Below are positions 52,627 to 60,487 of a stretch of DNA of 64,000 bases, piece by piece. The position numbers were made by a program, and so were the translations under genes. The notes beneath the pieces are model-generated. The model was not told the DNA's origin. It saw nothing but the letters and a program-made list of their open reading frames with translations, and did not search any database. Within the stretch, counting starts at the first letter, position 1. Each line of letters opens with the position of its first letter. This DNA comes from a bacterium. GTDB taxonomy: Bacteria; Zhuqueibacterota; Zhuqueibacteria; Residuimicrobiales; Residuimicrobiaceae. Where the stretch lies: contig JAKQNR010000001.1 in the NCBI GenBank assembly GCA_029565685.1, positions 131,710 to 195,709 of the forward strand, given 5' to 3'.

Positions 52627-54300
52627 TCAATCGGTATAAAGATACCGTTTGATCTTTTTCGTCGGCGTCTTTTCGAACTCTTCCGATTGCTCGATGATCT
52701 TGTGAATGCGCGAATAACCCGCCACTTTATCATTGACCTCGGCTCGAATCTCCTCGAGCAACTTTTCGATGGTCTTGACCGCCTGCGATCCATCCAGGGT
52801 TGAGATATGAAAGTGCTGCTCCAATGCGTCATAGTCCGGATGCACCCGGGCGACGATGCGCCCCTCTTTTTCGTACACCAATGACTCCAGCACATAGGGG
52901 GATTGGGACAGATGAAATTCAATCTCCTCGGGATAGATGTTCTCGCCGGACGAACCGACGATGAGATTCTTGGAGCGTCCCTTGATAAACAGATAACCCT
53001 CTTCATCCACATAACCGCGGTCGCCTGTGATCAACCAGCCGTCCTTGGTGATCGCCTTTTGAGTGGCTTCCTCGTTCTTATAATAACCTTTCATGATGTT
53101 GGGGCCCTTGGCCTGAATCTCGCCGATGCCGGTCTCGGGATCGACATCCACGATCCGTATGTTCACCGACGGCACCGCCTTGCCGGCGGACTGTTTTTTG
53201 ACATGGCCCACCGGATTCACGGTGAGCAGGGGCGAGGCCTCGGTCAGCCCGTAACCGGAGATGTAGGGAAAACCGGCTTCGTTTAAAAACTCCTCCACCT
53301 CCAGCGGCATGGCCGCACCGCCGAAAATCATGATTTTTAATTTACCGCCGAAAGCCTGATACAATTTTTTACCGGCAATCTTGTAGATCAGTTTGGGCGT
53401 GATCTTGTAGGCCATTTTGGAAAAAGAGCGGGCGTTGATTTCAGCCAGCACCTTTTTCTTGTAGATTTTCTCCATGATCAAAGGGACGGAAAGGATGTGG
53501 GTGGGTTTGACTTTCTGCACCGCCGGCAGCAGCGTCTGCGCCGTGGGCAGGCCTTTGATGTAATACACTTTGGCGCCTTGCATGAACGGCGCCAGAAAAC
53601 CGCAGGTGCACTCGTAAGCATGCGATTGCGGCAGGATGGAGACCAACCGATCGTCATGCGATAGTTCGATCATTCGCACGGCCGAAAGGGCATTGGAGAC
53701 GATGTTCTTATGCGTCAGCATCACCCCTTTGGAGTGGCCGGTGGTGCCGGAGGTGTAAAGAATCTCCGCCAGATCATCCTCTTCGACAGGAAAACGCAGA
53801 GGATGGGGCTCTTTTTTCTTTTGCGGAAAAGCGCCTTCGATCAGATCCCGTATGTTCACCACGTTCAGTTGATCCAGCGGCAACGGCCCGTTGTCCATGG
53901 CCGCCACCCAGTCCATCTCCTTGGATCGTATCTCCGACACCTTATGCGCCAGCCGACTGGAGATGAAAAGGATGCGACAGCCCGCGTTGCGGATGATGTG
54001 ATGGATTTCGGACTTGTGAAAATCCGGCAGAATAGGGACCACCACAGCGCCCAGGGCGGCGACGGTCAGATACACGATGCTCCATACCGGTCCGTTCTCT
54101 GCCAGAAGAGCGACTCGATCGCCCTTGGCCAATCCCAGACGGCGCAGCGCTTTGGCTAGAGCGGTGGATTGCCGATCGACTTCGGCAAAGGTGTAGGCGC
54201 CCTCATCCACATAGGAGAAGGCCACTTCATCGCTGTAGGTTTCGACGCTATGCAGATACAGATTCTGAATCGTCTGTTTTGCCAGTGTAGGTACAACCAT
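52627..54300 (-). CDS. AMP-forming long-chain acyl-CoA synthetase family protein
   Basis: A 557-residue adenylate-forming enzyme that activates a carboxylic acid, probably a fatty acid, with ATP and CoA. Motifs: the P-loop-like ILYTSGTTGHSKGVMLTHKN, YGLTEASPLLTVNP (A5), DGWLITGDRGYVDEEGYLFI (A7/A8) and the C-terminal catalytic lysine near EFEKTPTKKIKRYLY (A10). Length is close to bacterial FadD-type enzymes. No signal peptide, so cytoplasmic or membrane-associated. ATG has AAGGA at 7-nt spacing. It lies downstream of the ribosomal-protein operon terminator and stands alone. Confidence 0.9.
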   Translation of the reverse strand: MVVPTLAKQTIQNLYLHSVETYSDEVAFSYVDEGAYTFAEVDRQSTALAKALRRLGLAKGDRVALLAENGPVWSIVYLTVAALGAVVVPILPDFHKSEIHHIIRNAGCRILFISSRLAHKVSEIRSKEMDWVAAMDNGPLPLDQLNVVNIRDLIEGAFPQKKKEPHPLRFPVEEDDLAEILYTSGTTGHSKGVMLTHKNIVSNALSAVRMIELSHDDRLVSILPQSHAYECTCGFLAPFMQGAKVYYIKGLPTAQTLLPAVQKVKPTHILSVPLIMEKIYKKKVLAEINARSFSKMAYKITPKLIYKIAGKKLYQAFGGKLKIMIFGGAAMPLEVEEFLNEAGFPYISGYGLTEASPLLTVNPVGHVKKQSAGKAVPSVNIRIVDVDPETGIGEIQAKGPNIMKGYYKNEEATQKAITKDGWLITGDRGYVDEEGYLFIKGRSKNLIVGSSGENIYPEEIEFHLSQSPYVLESLVYEKEGRIVARVHPDYDALEQHFHISTLDGSQAVKTIEKLLEEIRAEVNDKVAGYSRIHKIIEQSEEFEKTPTKKIKRYLYTD

Positions 54301-54401
54301 GGAAGGTTCCTTGTTCTCTTGGTAACGTCCGTATGAGAAGGCCCCCGTCCGCGCAGCGCTCGCGGCCTTGGCCGCCCTTCCGAAATGGGGCTGGGCGTAA
54401 A

Positions 54402-54429
54402 TAAAAAACCGCCGGAAGAACCTGGCGGT
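54402..54429 (-). terminator. Terminator of the ffh-rpsP-rimM-trmD-rplS operon
   Basis: A stem ACCGCC / GGCGGT with a ten-base loop is followed on the minus strand by six T. Between it and the rplS stop codon lies a 124-nt trailer with further pairing possibilities: GGATGG at 54431-54436 can pair with CCATCC at 54530-54535, and CCTGAAGGA/TCCTCAGG forms a small hairpin. Confidence 0.75.
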
Positions 54430-54553
54430 CGGATGGACATCGGGCCTGAAGGAATCGTCCTCAGGCGGTCTGCTGGGCCTTTACAAGGGCGCCGACAGGC
54501 ATCAAGCTTAGCACACAGAACCGGGCAGCCCATCCGCTGATGGTCGGCGCTGG

Positions 54554-54919
54554 CTATTTCGCGTTGACCGGGGCTTTGCTGCGCTTCTCGTCGATGCGCG
54601 CGGCCTTGCCCTTGAGGCTGCTGAGATAATACAATTTGGCGCGGCGCACCTGACCCTCGCGGATACGTTCAATTTTGGCCACGCTCGGCGAGTGCAGCGG
54701 GAAAATCCTCTCCACGCCGACGCCCTCCGACACCTTGCGCACGGTGAACGAGGCGTTCACCCCTTCGCCTTTGCGGCTGATGACAACGCCCTGAAAAATC
54801 TGAATGCGCTCTTTATCGCCTTCGACCACCTTGACGTGCACCGCTACGGTGTCGCCGGGGCTGAAGGCTGTCACATCGCTCTTCAGTTGCGATGCGGACA
54901 CCAGATCCATCTTGTTCAT
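54554..54919 (-). CDS. rplS: Ribosomal protein bL19
   Basis: A 121-residue protein of the 50S subunit, at the interface with 16S rRNA. Signatures: [60 protein letters not shown] and [19 protein letters not shown]. Length is normal. ATG has AGGAGG at 9-nt spacing. It is the last gene of the conserved order ffh-rpsP-rimM-trmD-rplS and is followed by a trailer and terminator. Confidence 0.97.
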   Translation of the reverse strand: MNKMDLVSASQLKSDVTAFSPGDTVAVHVKVVEGDKERIQIFQGVVISRKGEGVNASFTVRKVSEGVGVERIFPLHSPSVAKIERIREGQVRRAKLYYLSSLKGKAARIDEKRSKAPVNAK

Positions 54920-54943
54920 GATTACAAGCCTCCTGATTCGAGG

Positions 54944-55663
54944 TTAATTATTTTCCAAATATTCGGCGTACAAGTCCGGGCGGCGTTCGCGCGTCCGTTG
55001 CAGCGATTGCTCTCGACGCCAGTCATTGATTTTTTGATGATCGCCGCTTAGCAAAATCTCAGGCACCTTGCGGCCACGCAGCTCGCTGGGCCTTGTATAG
55101 TGCGGAAAATCCAGCAACCCGGATTGAAAGGAATCGCCTTCCGCTGAATCGATGTCGTTGATGGCGCCGGGCAATAACCGCACCACCGCATCGATGACCA
55201 CCACCGCGGCGATCTCGCCTCCGGTCAGAACATAATCTCCAATGGACAGCTCTTCGGTCACAAACGCCTCGAGGACCCGTTCATCGATGCCCTTGTAATG
55301 ACCGCAAAGCAGGATCAGATTCTTGCGCAGGGAGAGCTGAATCGCCTTTTTCTGATCAAACACAGGGCCGGCCGGCGTCAACAGGGTCACCGGCGTACCC
55401 TGCAGATCGAAACGCTGGAAAAGGTCTTCGAAACAGAGAAACAACGGCTCCGGCTTGAGGATCATGCCGGGCCCGCCGCCAAAATCATAATCGTCGATCT
55501 GGTGATGCTTGTCGTGCGCGTAGGTGCGAAGGTCATGAACATGGATCTTGACCAGGTCGCGCTCCTGCGCGCGTTTCAAAATGCTTTCGTTCAACGGGCT
55601 GTCCAACAGCCTGGGACAGGCTGCTACGACATGAATGTTCATCCGGTTGTCTGTGGTGGCCAT
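54944..55663 (-). CDS. trmD: tRNA (guanine-N1)-methyltransferase
   Basis: A 239-residue SAM-dependent methyltransferase that makes m1G37 in tRNA and prevents frameshifting. The knotted SAM site is visible: [37 protein letters not shown] and [20 protein letters not shown], followed by [20 protein letters not shown]. The first ATG overlaps the rimM stop codon (TAATG), which favours coupled translation from it. An in-frame ATG at 55642, closer to the usual family start, is possible. Confidence 0.96.
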   Translation of the reverse strand: MATTDNRMNIHVVAACPRLLDSPLNESILKRAQERDLVKIHVHDLRTYAHDKHHQIDDYDFGGGPGMILKPEPLFLCFEDLFQRFDLQGTPVTLLTPAGPVFDQKKAIQLSLRKNLILLCGHYKGIDERVLEAFVTEELSIGDYVLTGGEIAAVVVIDAVVRLLPGAINDIDSAEGDSFQSGLLDFPHYTRPSELRGRKVPEILLSGDHQKINDWRREQSLQRTRERRPDLYAEYLENN

Positions 55664-56220
55664 TATAAATCCAACAACCCCTCAAGTGCATGAATCACCA
55701 TCAGCCGCTGCTCTGTATCCACGCGCTGAACGATGGCCGGCACTGCTGGGATCAGAATTTCTCGCCCTGCCGATTCGACGACATAGAGGTCTTGCGCCGG
55801 ATAGCTGAGCACGTCGGTTACGGTTCCCAGCTTTTGCCCGCTCTCGCTTTCGACGGCCATCCCGATCACTTCAAAGTAATAGAGCTCGCCCTCAGCCAGC
55901 GGCTGGATGTCCTTGGCTTCAATCTCCACCAGGCTGCCCTGCCAGTTTTCCGCCTCGGTCCGCGTGGCGATGCCCTGCAGACTAATCAGCACCGCAGTCG
56001 GCGACAGCTTCACGCCGGTGATCGGGAACGGCCGACGCCCGCCGTCCCGATTGAGAAAAACAGTCGTCAGCCGCCGAAACCGCTCGGGATTTTCCGTCAG
56101 CGGCATCAGGCGCAACTCGCCGCGCACACCGTGCGGCCGCAGTACTTTGCCGATGACGACAAACTCCGGAACGTTCGCCGGCATGCGAACATGGGTCAGG
56201 CTGTTCCCGTCAGGGCCCAT
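55663..56220 (-). CDS. rimM: 16S rRNA processing protein RimM
   Basis: A 185-residue factor that binds ribosomal protein S19 and helps mature the 30S subunit. It has an N-terminal RimM domain ([36 protein letters not shown]) and a C-terminal PRC barrel ([36 protein letters not shown]). The ATG at 56220, 10 nt after rpsP, is chosen; an earlier start would run far into rpsP, and an ATG at 56184 is also possible. The stop overlaps the trmD start by one base. Confidence 0.95.
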   Translation of the reverse strand: MGPDGNSLTHVRMPANVPEFVVIGKVLRPHGVRGELRLMPLTENPERFRRLTTVFLNRDGGRRPFPITGVKLSPTAVLISLQGIATRTEAENWQGSLVEIEAKDIQPLAEGELYYFEVIGMAVESESGQKLGTVTDVLSYPAQDLYVVESAGREILIPAVPAIVQRVDTEQRLMVIHALEGLLDL

Positions 56221-56230
56221 GAAGTCCGGA

Positions 56231-56659
56231 TCACTCGGAGGCTTTTTCTTCCGCAGGCGCCGCTTCGGCTTCCTTCTTGGCTTCGGCCTTTTCACGCTTC
56301 AGCTGCGCGGCCTTGGCCTCGACCCTTTTCGCCCGCTCGACCTGGGTGAGCTGCCATTTGTTCAGCTCATCCGCGATCTTGGCATCGTCCGCACCAGCCT
56401 TGATCAAATTCCATTCAAGCAGCACGCCCTGCCGGCGGAACAGACTGCGCACCGTGTCTGAGGGAATGGCGCCGGAGTTCAGCCACTTGAGGGCTTTCTT
56501 CCTGTCGATCACGATCTCAGCAGGCACAACGATAGGATTGTAGTGACCAATTTTGTCCAGGTACGAGCTGTCGCGAGAGGATCGCGAATCAATGGCAATG
56601 ATGCGATAAAACGGTTGCTTCTTTTTGCCGAATCGACGTAATCGTAATTTGACAGCCAA
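56231..56659 (-). CDS. rpsP: Ribosomal protein bS16 with charged C-terminal extension
   Basis: A 142-residue 30S subunit protein. The conserved part (AVKLRLRRFGKKKQPFYRII, SRSSRDSSYLDKIGHYNPIV, DTVRSLFRRQGVL) covers about 85 residues. The remaining 55 form an Ala/Glu/Lys-rich tail (ERAKRVEAKAAQLKREKAEA), as seen in several FCB-group bacteria. Translation starts at TTG 56659: it puts AVKLRL directly after the initiator, as in the family, and AAAGGAG lies seven bases before it. Confidence 0.95.
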   Translation of the reverse strand: MAVKLRLRRFGKKKQPFYRIIAIDSRSSRDSSYLDKIGHYNPIVVPAEIVIDRKKALKWLNSGAIPSDTVRSLFRRQGVLLEWNLIKAGADDAKIADELNKWQLTQVERAKRVEAKAAQLKREKAEAKKEAEAAPAEEKASE

Positions 56660-56666
56660 CGGTGAT

Positions 56667-56673
56667 CTCCTTT
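56667..56673 (-). promoter_or_regulatory. Ribosome binding site fixing a TTG start for rpsP
   Basis: AAAGGAG on the minus strand lies seven bases before TTG 56659. No ATG or GTG lies at a workable distance in frame. Confidence 0.75.
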
Positions 56674-56675
56674 GG

Positions 56676-57995
56676 TTAAAATCCAAACGGCAGACGATTG
56701 CCGCCGCTTTTATGTTTCATCATCTTTATCATTTTTTTCATCATCTCAAACTGGTTCAACAGCCGGTTGATCTCCTGCACGGTCACGCCGCTGCCGGCGG
56801 CGATGCGTTTGCGCCGGCTGCCGTTGATGATGGATGGATTGGCGCGCTCAGCCAGGGTCATGGAGTGAATCATCGCCTCCACCCGGATCAGCGCCCGTTC
56901 ATCCACCTGCATGGATTTGAACGCTTTGTTCTGGACGCCCGGCAGCATGGCCAGAATATCCTGCAACGGCCCCATTTTTTTGACCTGCTGCAATTGTTCA
57001 AGAAAATCTTCCAGATCAAATTCCTGACGGCGGAGCTTCTTCTCCAGCCTGAACGCCTGGTCGGCGTTCACCGCCTCCTGCGCTTTTTCCACCAGCGACA
57101 CCACATCGCCCATGCCTAAAATGCGCGACGCCATTCGGTCGGGATAGAAAGGCTCCAGCTGGTCCAGCTTTTCACCCACGCTGAGAAACTTGATGGGCTT
57201 TTGCGTCACCGCCCGGATCGACAGCGCAGCGCCGCCGCGGGCATCGCCGTCCATCTTGGTCAACACCGCACCGGAGAAATCCAGTTGCTGCAAAAAAGCC
57301 TGCGCAGTGTTCACTGCATCCTGTCCGGTCATTCCGTCGGCGACGAAAAGGATCTCCGTCGGATCCACCGTCTCTTTGACGCGCCGGACTTCCTGCATCA
57401 TCTCATCGTCCACGTGCAGCCGCCCAGCGGTGTCGATGAGAATGGTGTCGAGCATATTCTTGCGCGCATGCTCGATCGCATGACGGCAGATAGCCGGCAC
57501 ATCGCGACCCTCCTCGCTGAAGGTCTGAATGTCCAGACTCTTGCCGATCACCTGCAACTGTTGAATCGCCGCCGGTCGATGCACATCGGCCGCCACCAGC
57601 AGAGGATTGCGCCCCTTTTTACGCAGATGACGCGCCAGTTTGCCGGCCAGTGTGGTCTTGCCGGAACCCTGCAATCCCACCAGCATGATCGCATTGGGCA
57701 AACGGTTGGAGAAAAGAAGCGGAGCTTCTTTTTCACCCAGCAGCTTGCACAACTCGTCATAGATGATCTTGATCACCTGTTGACCCGGCGTGATGCTCTT
57801 GAGCACCTCCTGGCCCACCGCGCGCTTTTCCACATCTGCGATGAACTGTCTGGCGATTTTGTAATTGACGTCGGCTTCCAGCAGCACGCGTCGCACATCA
57901 CGCAATGCTTCGGAGATGTTCGCCTCGGTCAACCGCCCCTGGCCACGCAAACGGCGGAGAACGGATTCAAATTTTTCAGAAAGCTCTTGAAACAT
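56676..57995 (-). CDS. ffh: Signal recognition particle protein Ffh
   Basis: A 439-residue GTPase that, with 4.5S RNA, targets nascent membrane proteins to FtsY. The N-domain runs about 1-85. The G-domain carries GLQGSGKTTLAGKLA (G1), LIDTAGRLHVDDEMM (G3), LTKMDGDARGGAALSIRAVT (G4) and VGEKLDQLEPFYPDRMASRI. The methionine-rich M-domain (about 325-439) ends with SGVTVQEINRLLNQFEMMKK and MIKMMKHKSGG. Length is standard. It is the first gene of the operon, with a promoter immediately upstream. Confidence 0.97.
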   Translation of the reverse strand: MFQELSEKFESVLRRLRGQGRLTEANISEALRDVRRVLLEADVNYKIARQFIADVEKRAVGQEVLKSITPGQQVIKIIYDELCKLLGEKEAPLLFSNRLPNAIMLVGLQGSGKTTLAGKLARHLRKKGRNPLLVAADVHRPAAIQQLQVIGKSLDIQTFSEEGRDVPAICRHAIEHARKNMLDTILIDTAGRLHVDDEMMQEVRRVKETVDPTEILFVADGMTGQDAVNTAQAFLQQLDFSGAVLTKMDGDARGGAALSIRAVTQKPIKFLSVGEKLDQLEPFYPDRMASRILGMGDVVSLVEKAQEAVNADQAFRLEKKLRRQEFDLEDFLEQLQQVKKMGPLQDILAMLPGVQNKAFKSMQVDERALIRVEAMIHSMTLAERANPSIINGSRRKRIAAGSGVTVQEINRLLNQFEMMKKMIKMMKHKSGGNRLPFGF

Positions 57996-58029
57996 ACCGT
58001 CCGTAAATTACAAAATCATAGAGCCTATT

Positions 58030-58058
58030 AAAGTAATAAAAAAACAGATTTTTTGCAA
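58030..58058 (-). promoter_or_regulatory. Sigma70-type promoter of the ffh operon
   Basis: On the minus strand TTGCAA and TACTTT are separated by 17 bases. The start site would be near 58023, about 28 nt before the ffh ATG. Confidence 0.5.
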
Positions 58059-58141
58059 GCTGTTTTTAACAAATAGAGACCTTAACCGGCTGCTGCGGGC
58101 AATTGCTTTTTCAGCAGACGGCGGCGCATCGATTCGCCCGT

Positions 58142-59170
58142 TCAGGAGGGAAATATTTTGATGATTTCGTCGCGGGTGAACAGAGGCAATTTCTGCGTGA
58201 GCCCATCGTTCTGCAGGATGCCCACGCCATGTTCCTCATCGAGCATAAAGCCGATTTCCGCGGCAAGAACGCCGGTCTTTTCTAATGCAGATAATATATT
58301 ATTTACACTATCCTTAGGGCATACAATCAGCAAAGAGCCCGATCCGATGCACCCCAGGGGATCGAGACCGAAATGGTCGCACAGCAGTTTGCCCTCAGGC
58401 AACAGAGGAATGGTCTCATAACGAACCTCCAAGCCCAGATGAGCCGCGCGGGCGATCTCATGCAGCGCGGTGGCCAGGCCCCCTTCGGTGACATCGTGCA
58501 GGCTGTGCAGTTCAGCGGCTTTGACCGCTGCCTTGGCAGCCGGCCCGACGCTCAATCCCGGCCGCTTGAGCAGCTCTTTGCATCGTTTGACAAAATCCTC
58601 GGAAAACGCCCTGGCGATCTCGCGCTCTCGAGTGCGCCCCATGATCGCCGTGGCTTCTATGGGAATCGGGTTGGCCAACAGAATGCTGTCGCCCTGGCGG
58701 ATCAGCGCCTTGTGCAACAACCGCTCCTTTTCCACTTCGCCGAGCATCTGGCCGATGACGATGGGCCGGTCCAGTCCCAGGGTCACTTCGGTGTGTCCGC
58801 CGCAATAGGTGATCTTTTCCTGTTTGCAGGTACGGCTGATCTGCTGAAATATTTCATTCGCCAGAGAACGGGTGCTGGTCCGTTCAGGAAGAAGCACCGT
58901 GGCAAGGAACCAACGGGGACGGCCGCCCATGCAATAAATATCATTGGCATTCACATGCACGGCATAATAACCGATCTGATCGGTGATAAACGTTACCGGA
59001 TCGGTTTTCGCAAGAAGAAAACGGTCGCCGATGTCGATGACCGTTGCATCCTCCCCCACTCCGGAACCGACCAGGGTCGCTTCATCGACGCTTGTGTATT
59101 GAGAGATCAGCTCATGGAGAAAATCAGGAGGCAGTTTGCCGGGAAACAGCTTGTTAAAGTAGATTTTCAT
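58142..59170 (-). CDS. AIR synthase-family protein, HypE-like
   Basis: A 342-residue protein of the PurM/HypE/SelD ATP-binding superfamily. The N-terminal domain carries the acidic nucleotide motif GSGVGEDATVIDIGDRFLLA and the HVNANDIYCMGGRPRWFLAT segment. The C-terminal domain has LHDVTEGGLATALHEIARAA and IGSGSLLIVCP. It looks like HypE, but the C-terminal Pro-Arg-Ile-Cys tail that carries the carbamoyl group is missing (it ends IIKIFPS), and no other hydrogenase maturation gene is near. It is therefore a HypE-related ATP-dependent enzyme of unknown substrate. It is co-directional with the AgmX-like gene (27-nt gap). Confidence 0.8.
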   Translation of the reverse strand: MKIYFNKLFPGKLPPDFLHELISQYTSVDEATLVGSGVGEDATVIDIGDRFLLAKTDPVTFITDQIGYYAVHVNANDIYCMGGRPRWFLATVLLPERTSTRSLANEIFQQISRTCKQEKITYCGGHTEVTLGLDRPIVIGQMLGEVEKERLLHKALIRQGDSILLANPIPIEATAIMGRTREREIARAFSEDFVKRCKELLKRPGLSVGPAAKAAVKAAELHSLHDVTEGGLATALHEIARAAHLGLEVRYETIPLLPEGKLLCDHFGLDPLGCIGSGSLLIVCPKDSVNNILSALEKTGVLAAEIGFMLDEEHGVGILQNDGLTQKLPLFTRDEIIKIFPS

Positions 59171-59197
59171 ATCAGCCGAAAGCGAAGGGTTCCGGCG

Positions 59198-60316
59198 CTA
59201 ATAACCAAAAGTGTAGGATTGGCGAAAGATCTGTTCCGGCACGGTCGGATCGCCGTAGCCAAAGTCGTTCCATTGACGGATGCGCTGAAGAATGCACTCC
59301 TGCATCTCTTGATCGGGGATCGTGGTTTCGGTGATCTCCGCCCACAGCACTCGACCGTCTGGATCGATGGCAAAACGAACAGACAGCTTGCCTTTGACCT
59401 GAGGTTGCGTACGCAGCAGCCGTTTGTAGCAATCGATGATGGCCAGGCGGTGCCCGTTGACCACGGCCTGAACATCCTGAGCGGTGCGAATGAGTCTGGC
59501 CTTCTCCTCAGCGGTTTTCGGAGCTGCAGGCTTTTGTAGAATGTTGTCGCTGATGCGCTGGAATTGCGCATTGCGGTCAATGTCTTTGAATTTTACTTCA
59601 GCAGCCGGTTGCAGAGATCCGAGCAGATCGTCCACCGACAGAGCGCGGCTCTTACGTCGTCCGCCGAGAACGCCTCTCTCCCCGGCCCCGCCGACTCCAC
59701 CGTCACCGCCGCGACGGCCGGCATACTGCCCCACTTTGGCGCCATCCAGGCCGGCCAGCGCTTCTTCCAACCGCTGTGATTCGGCGCTGGCTGCGCCCTC
59801 CAGTCCCGCCACGTAATCACCGGACACATACCCCGAGCCGGCGGTGAGTACGCCGAGAATGCCGACGCCGCTCACCTCCCCCTCCATGGTGCTCAGAGAT
59901 GTGCCGCCGTAATATCCGCCGCTTCTGCCTTCGCGACCGGCACCAGCCGAGGCGGACGACCCGCTCCGGCTAAAAGAGCCGAAGCCACCGCCGCGCCGCG
60001 CCGCGCCGCCGGATATGGCTGCCGCTTCGCCGCCCTCAGGGGGCTGCTCGCGGCGCTCGAGGGCCGGAACCGAAGCCAGCCTGCTTGATTCCATGGTCAC
60101 CGGAGTCTCCCGACTGAGGATGCGGGAGGCGTAATGTTTTTGAAATTTAAGGGAAGGCGCTGGCAACTCTGGAGGCAGATGGCGAACCAGATAGAGCACC
60201 GTGACAACCATGACGATTGCGGTCGTAAAGACAATAACCAGCAGATCCTGGTCCAGACATTGAGAAAAACGGCGTCTGAACTCTCGAGGGAATCTGTCTT
60301 GGATTGCTAGCTCCAT
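59198..60316 (-). CDS. Membrane-anchored AgmX/TonB-like protein
   Basis: A 372-residue protein with one N-terminal membrane helix (LLVIVFTTAIVMVVTVLYLV). The periplasmic part is rich in Gly, Ser, Arg and Ala (about 90-220). The C-terminal domain has the AgmX/PglI pattern: VVNGHRLAIIDCYKRLLRTQ, VKGKLSVRFAIDPDGRVLWA and ECILQRIRQWNDFGYGDPT. This fold is related to the TonB C-terminus; AgmX belongs to gliding-motility complexes in myxobacteria. A role in an envelope motor or trafficking complex is possible, but no motor genes lie next to it. ATG has AAAAGG at 8-nt spacing, and a consensus-like promoter lies upstream. Confidence 0.75.
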   Translation of the reverse strand: MELAIQDRFPREFRRRFSQCLDQDLLVIVFTTAIVMVVTVLYLVRHLPPELPAPSLKFQKHYASRILSRETPVTMESSRLASVPALERREQPPEGGEAAAISGGAARRGGGFGSFSRSGSSASAGAGREGRSGGYYGGTSLSTMEGEVSGVGILGVLTAGSGYVSGDYVAGLEGAASAESQRLEEALAGLDGAKVGQYAGRRGGDGGVGGAGERGVLGGRRKSRALSVDDLLGSLQPAAEVKFKDIDRNAQFQRISDNILQKPAAPKTAEEKARLIRTAQDVQAVVNGHRLAIIDCYKRLLRTQPQVKGKLSVRFAIDPDGRVLWAEITETTIPDQEMQECILQRIRQWNDFGYGDPTVPEQIFRQSYTFGY

Positions 60317-60362
60317 AGTTATGCCTTTTTAAGGTTGCCTGATAGGTAATGCCTAGCACAAC

Positions 60363-60391
60363 AATGTAAATTTCAACACGTTAAAAGTCAA
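60363..60391 (-). promoter_or_regulatory. Sigma70-type promoter of the AgmX-like operon
   Basis: On the minus strand TTGACT and TACATT are separated by 17 bases, close to the sigma70 consensus. The start site is near 60356 with a 40-nt leader. Confidence 0.65.
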
Positions 60392-60487
60392 GCGATAATT
60401 TAACTCTTTCTCCGTGGCCAGGCTTGGCTGATCATCGATAACGCTCGGGCGTCGGCTGATCCGGCGGAAACGAGAAATGAAGAGCGC

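Noticed and set aside
58142-59170. Calling this gene hypE
   Set aside because: The C-terminal Pro-Arg-Ile-Cys tail essential for HypE is missing and no hydrogenase genes are present.
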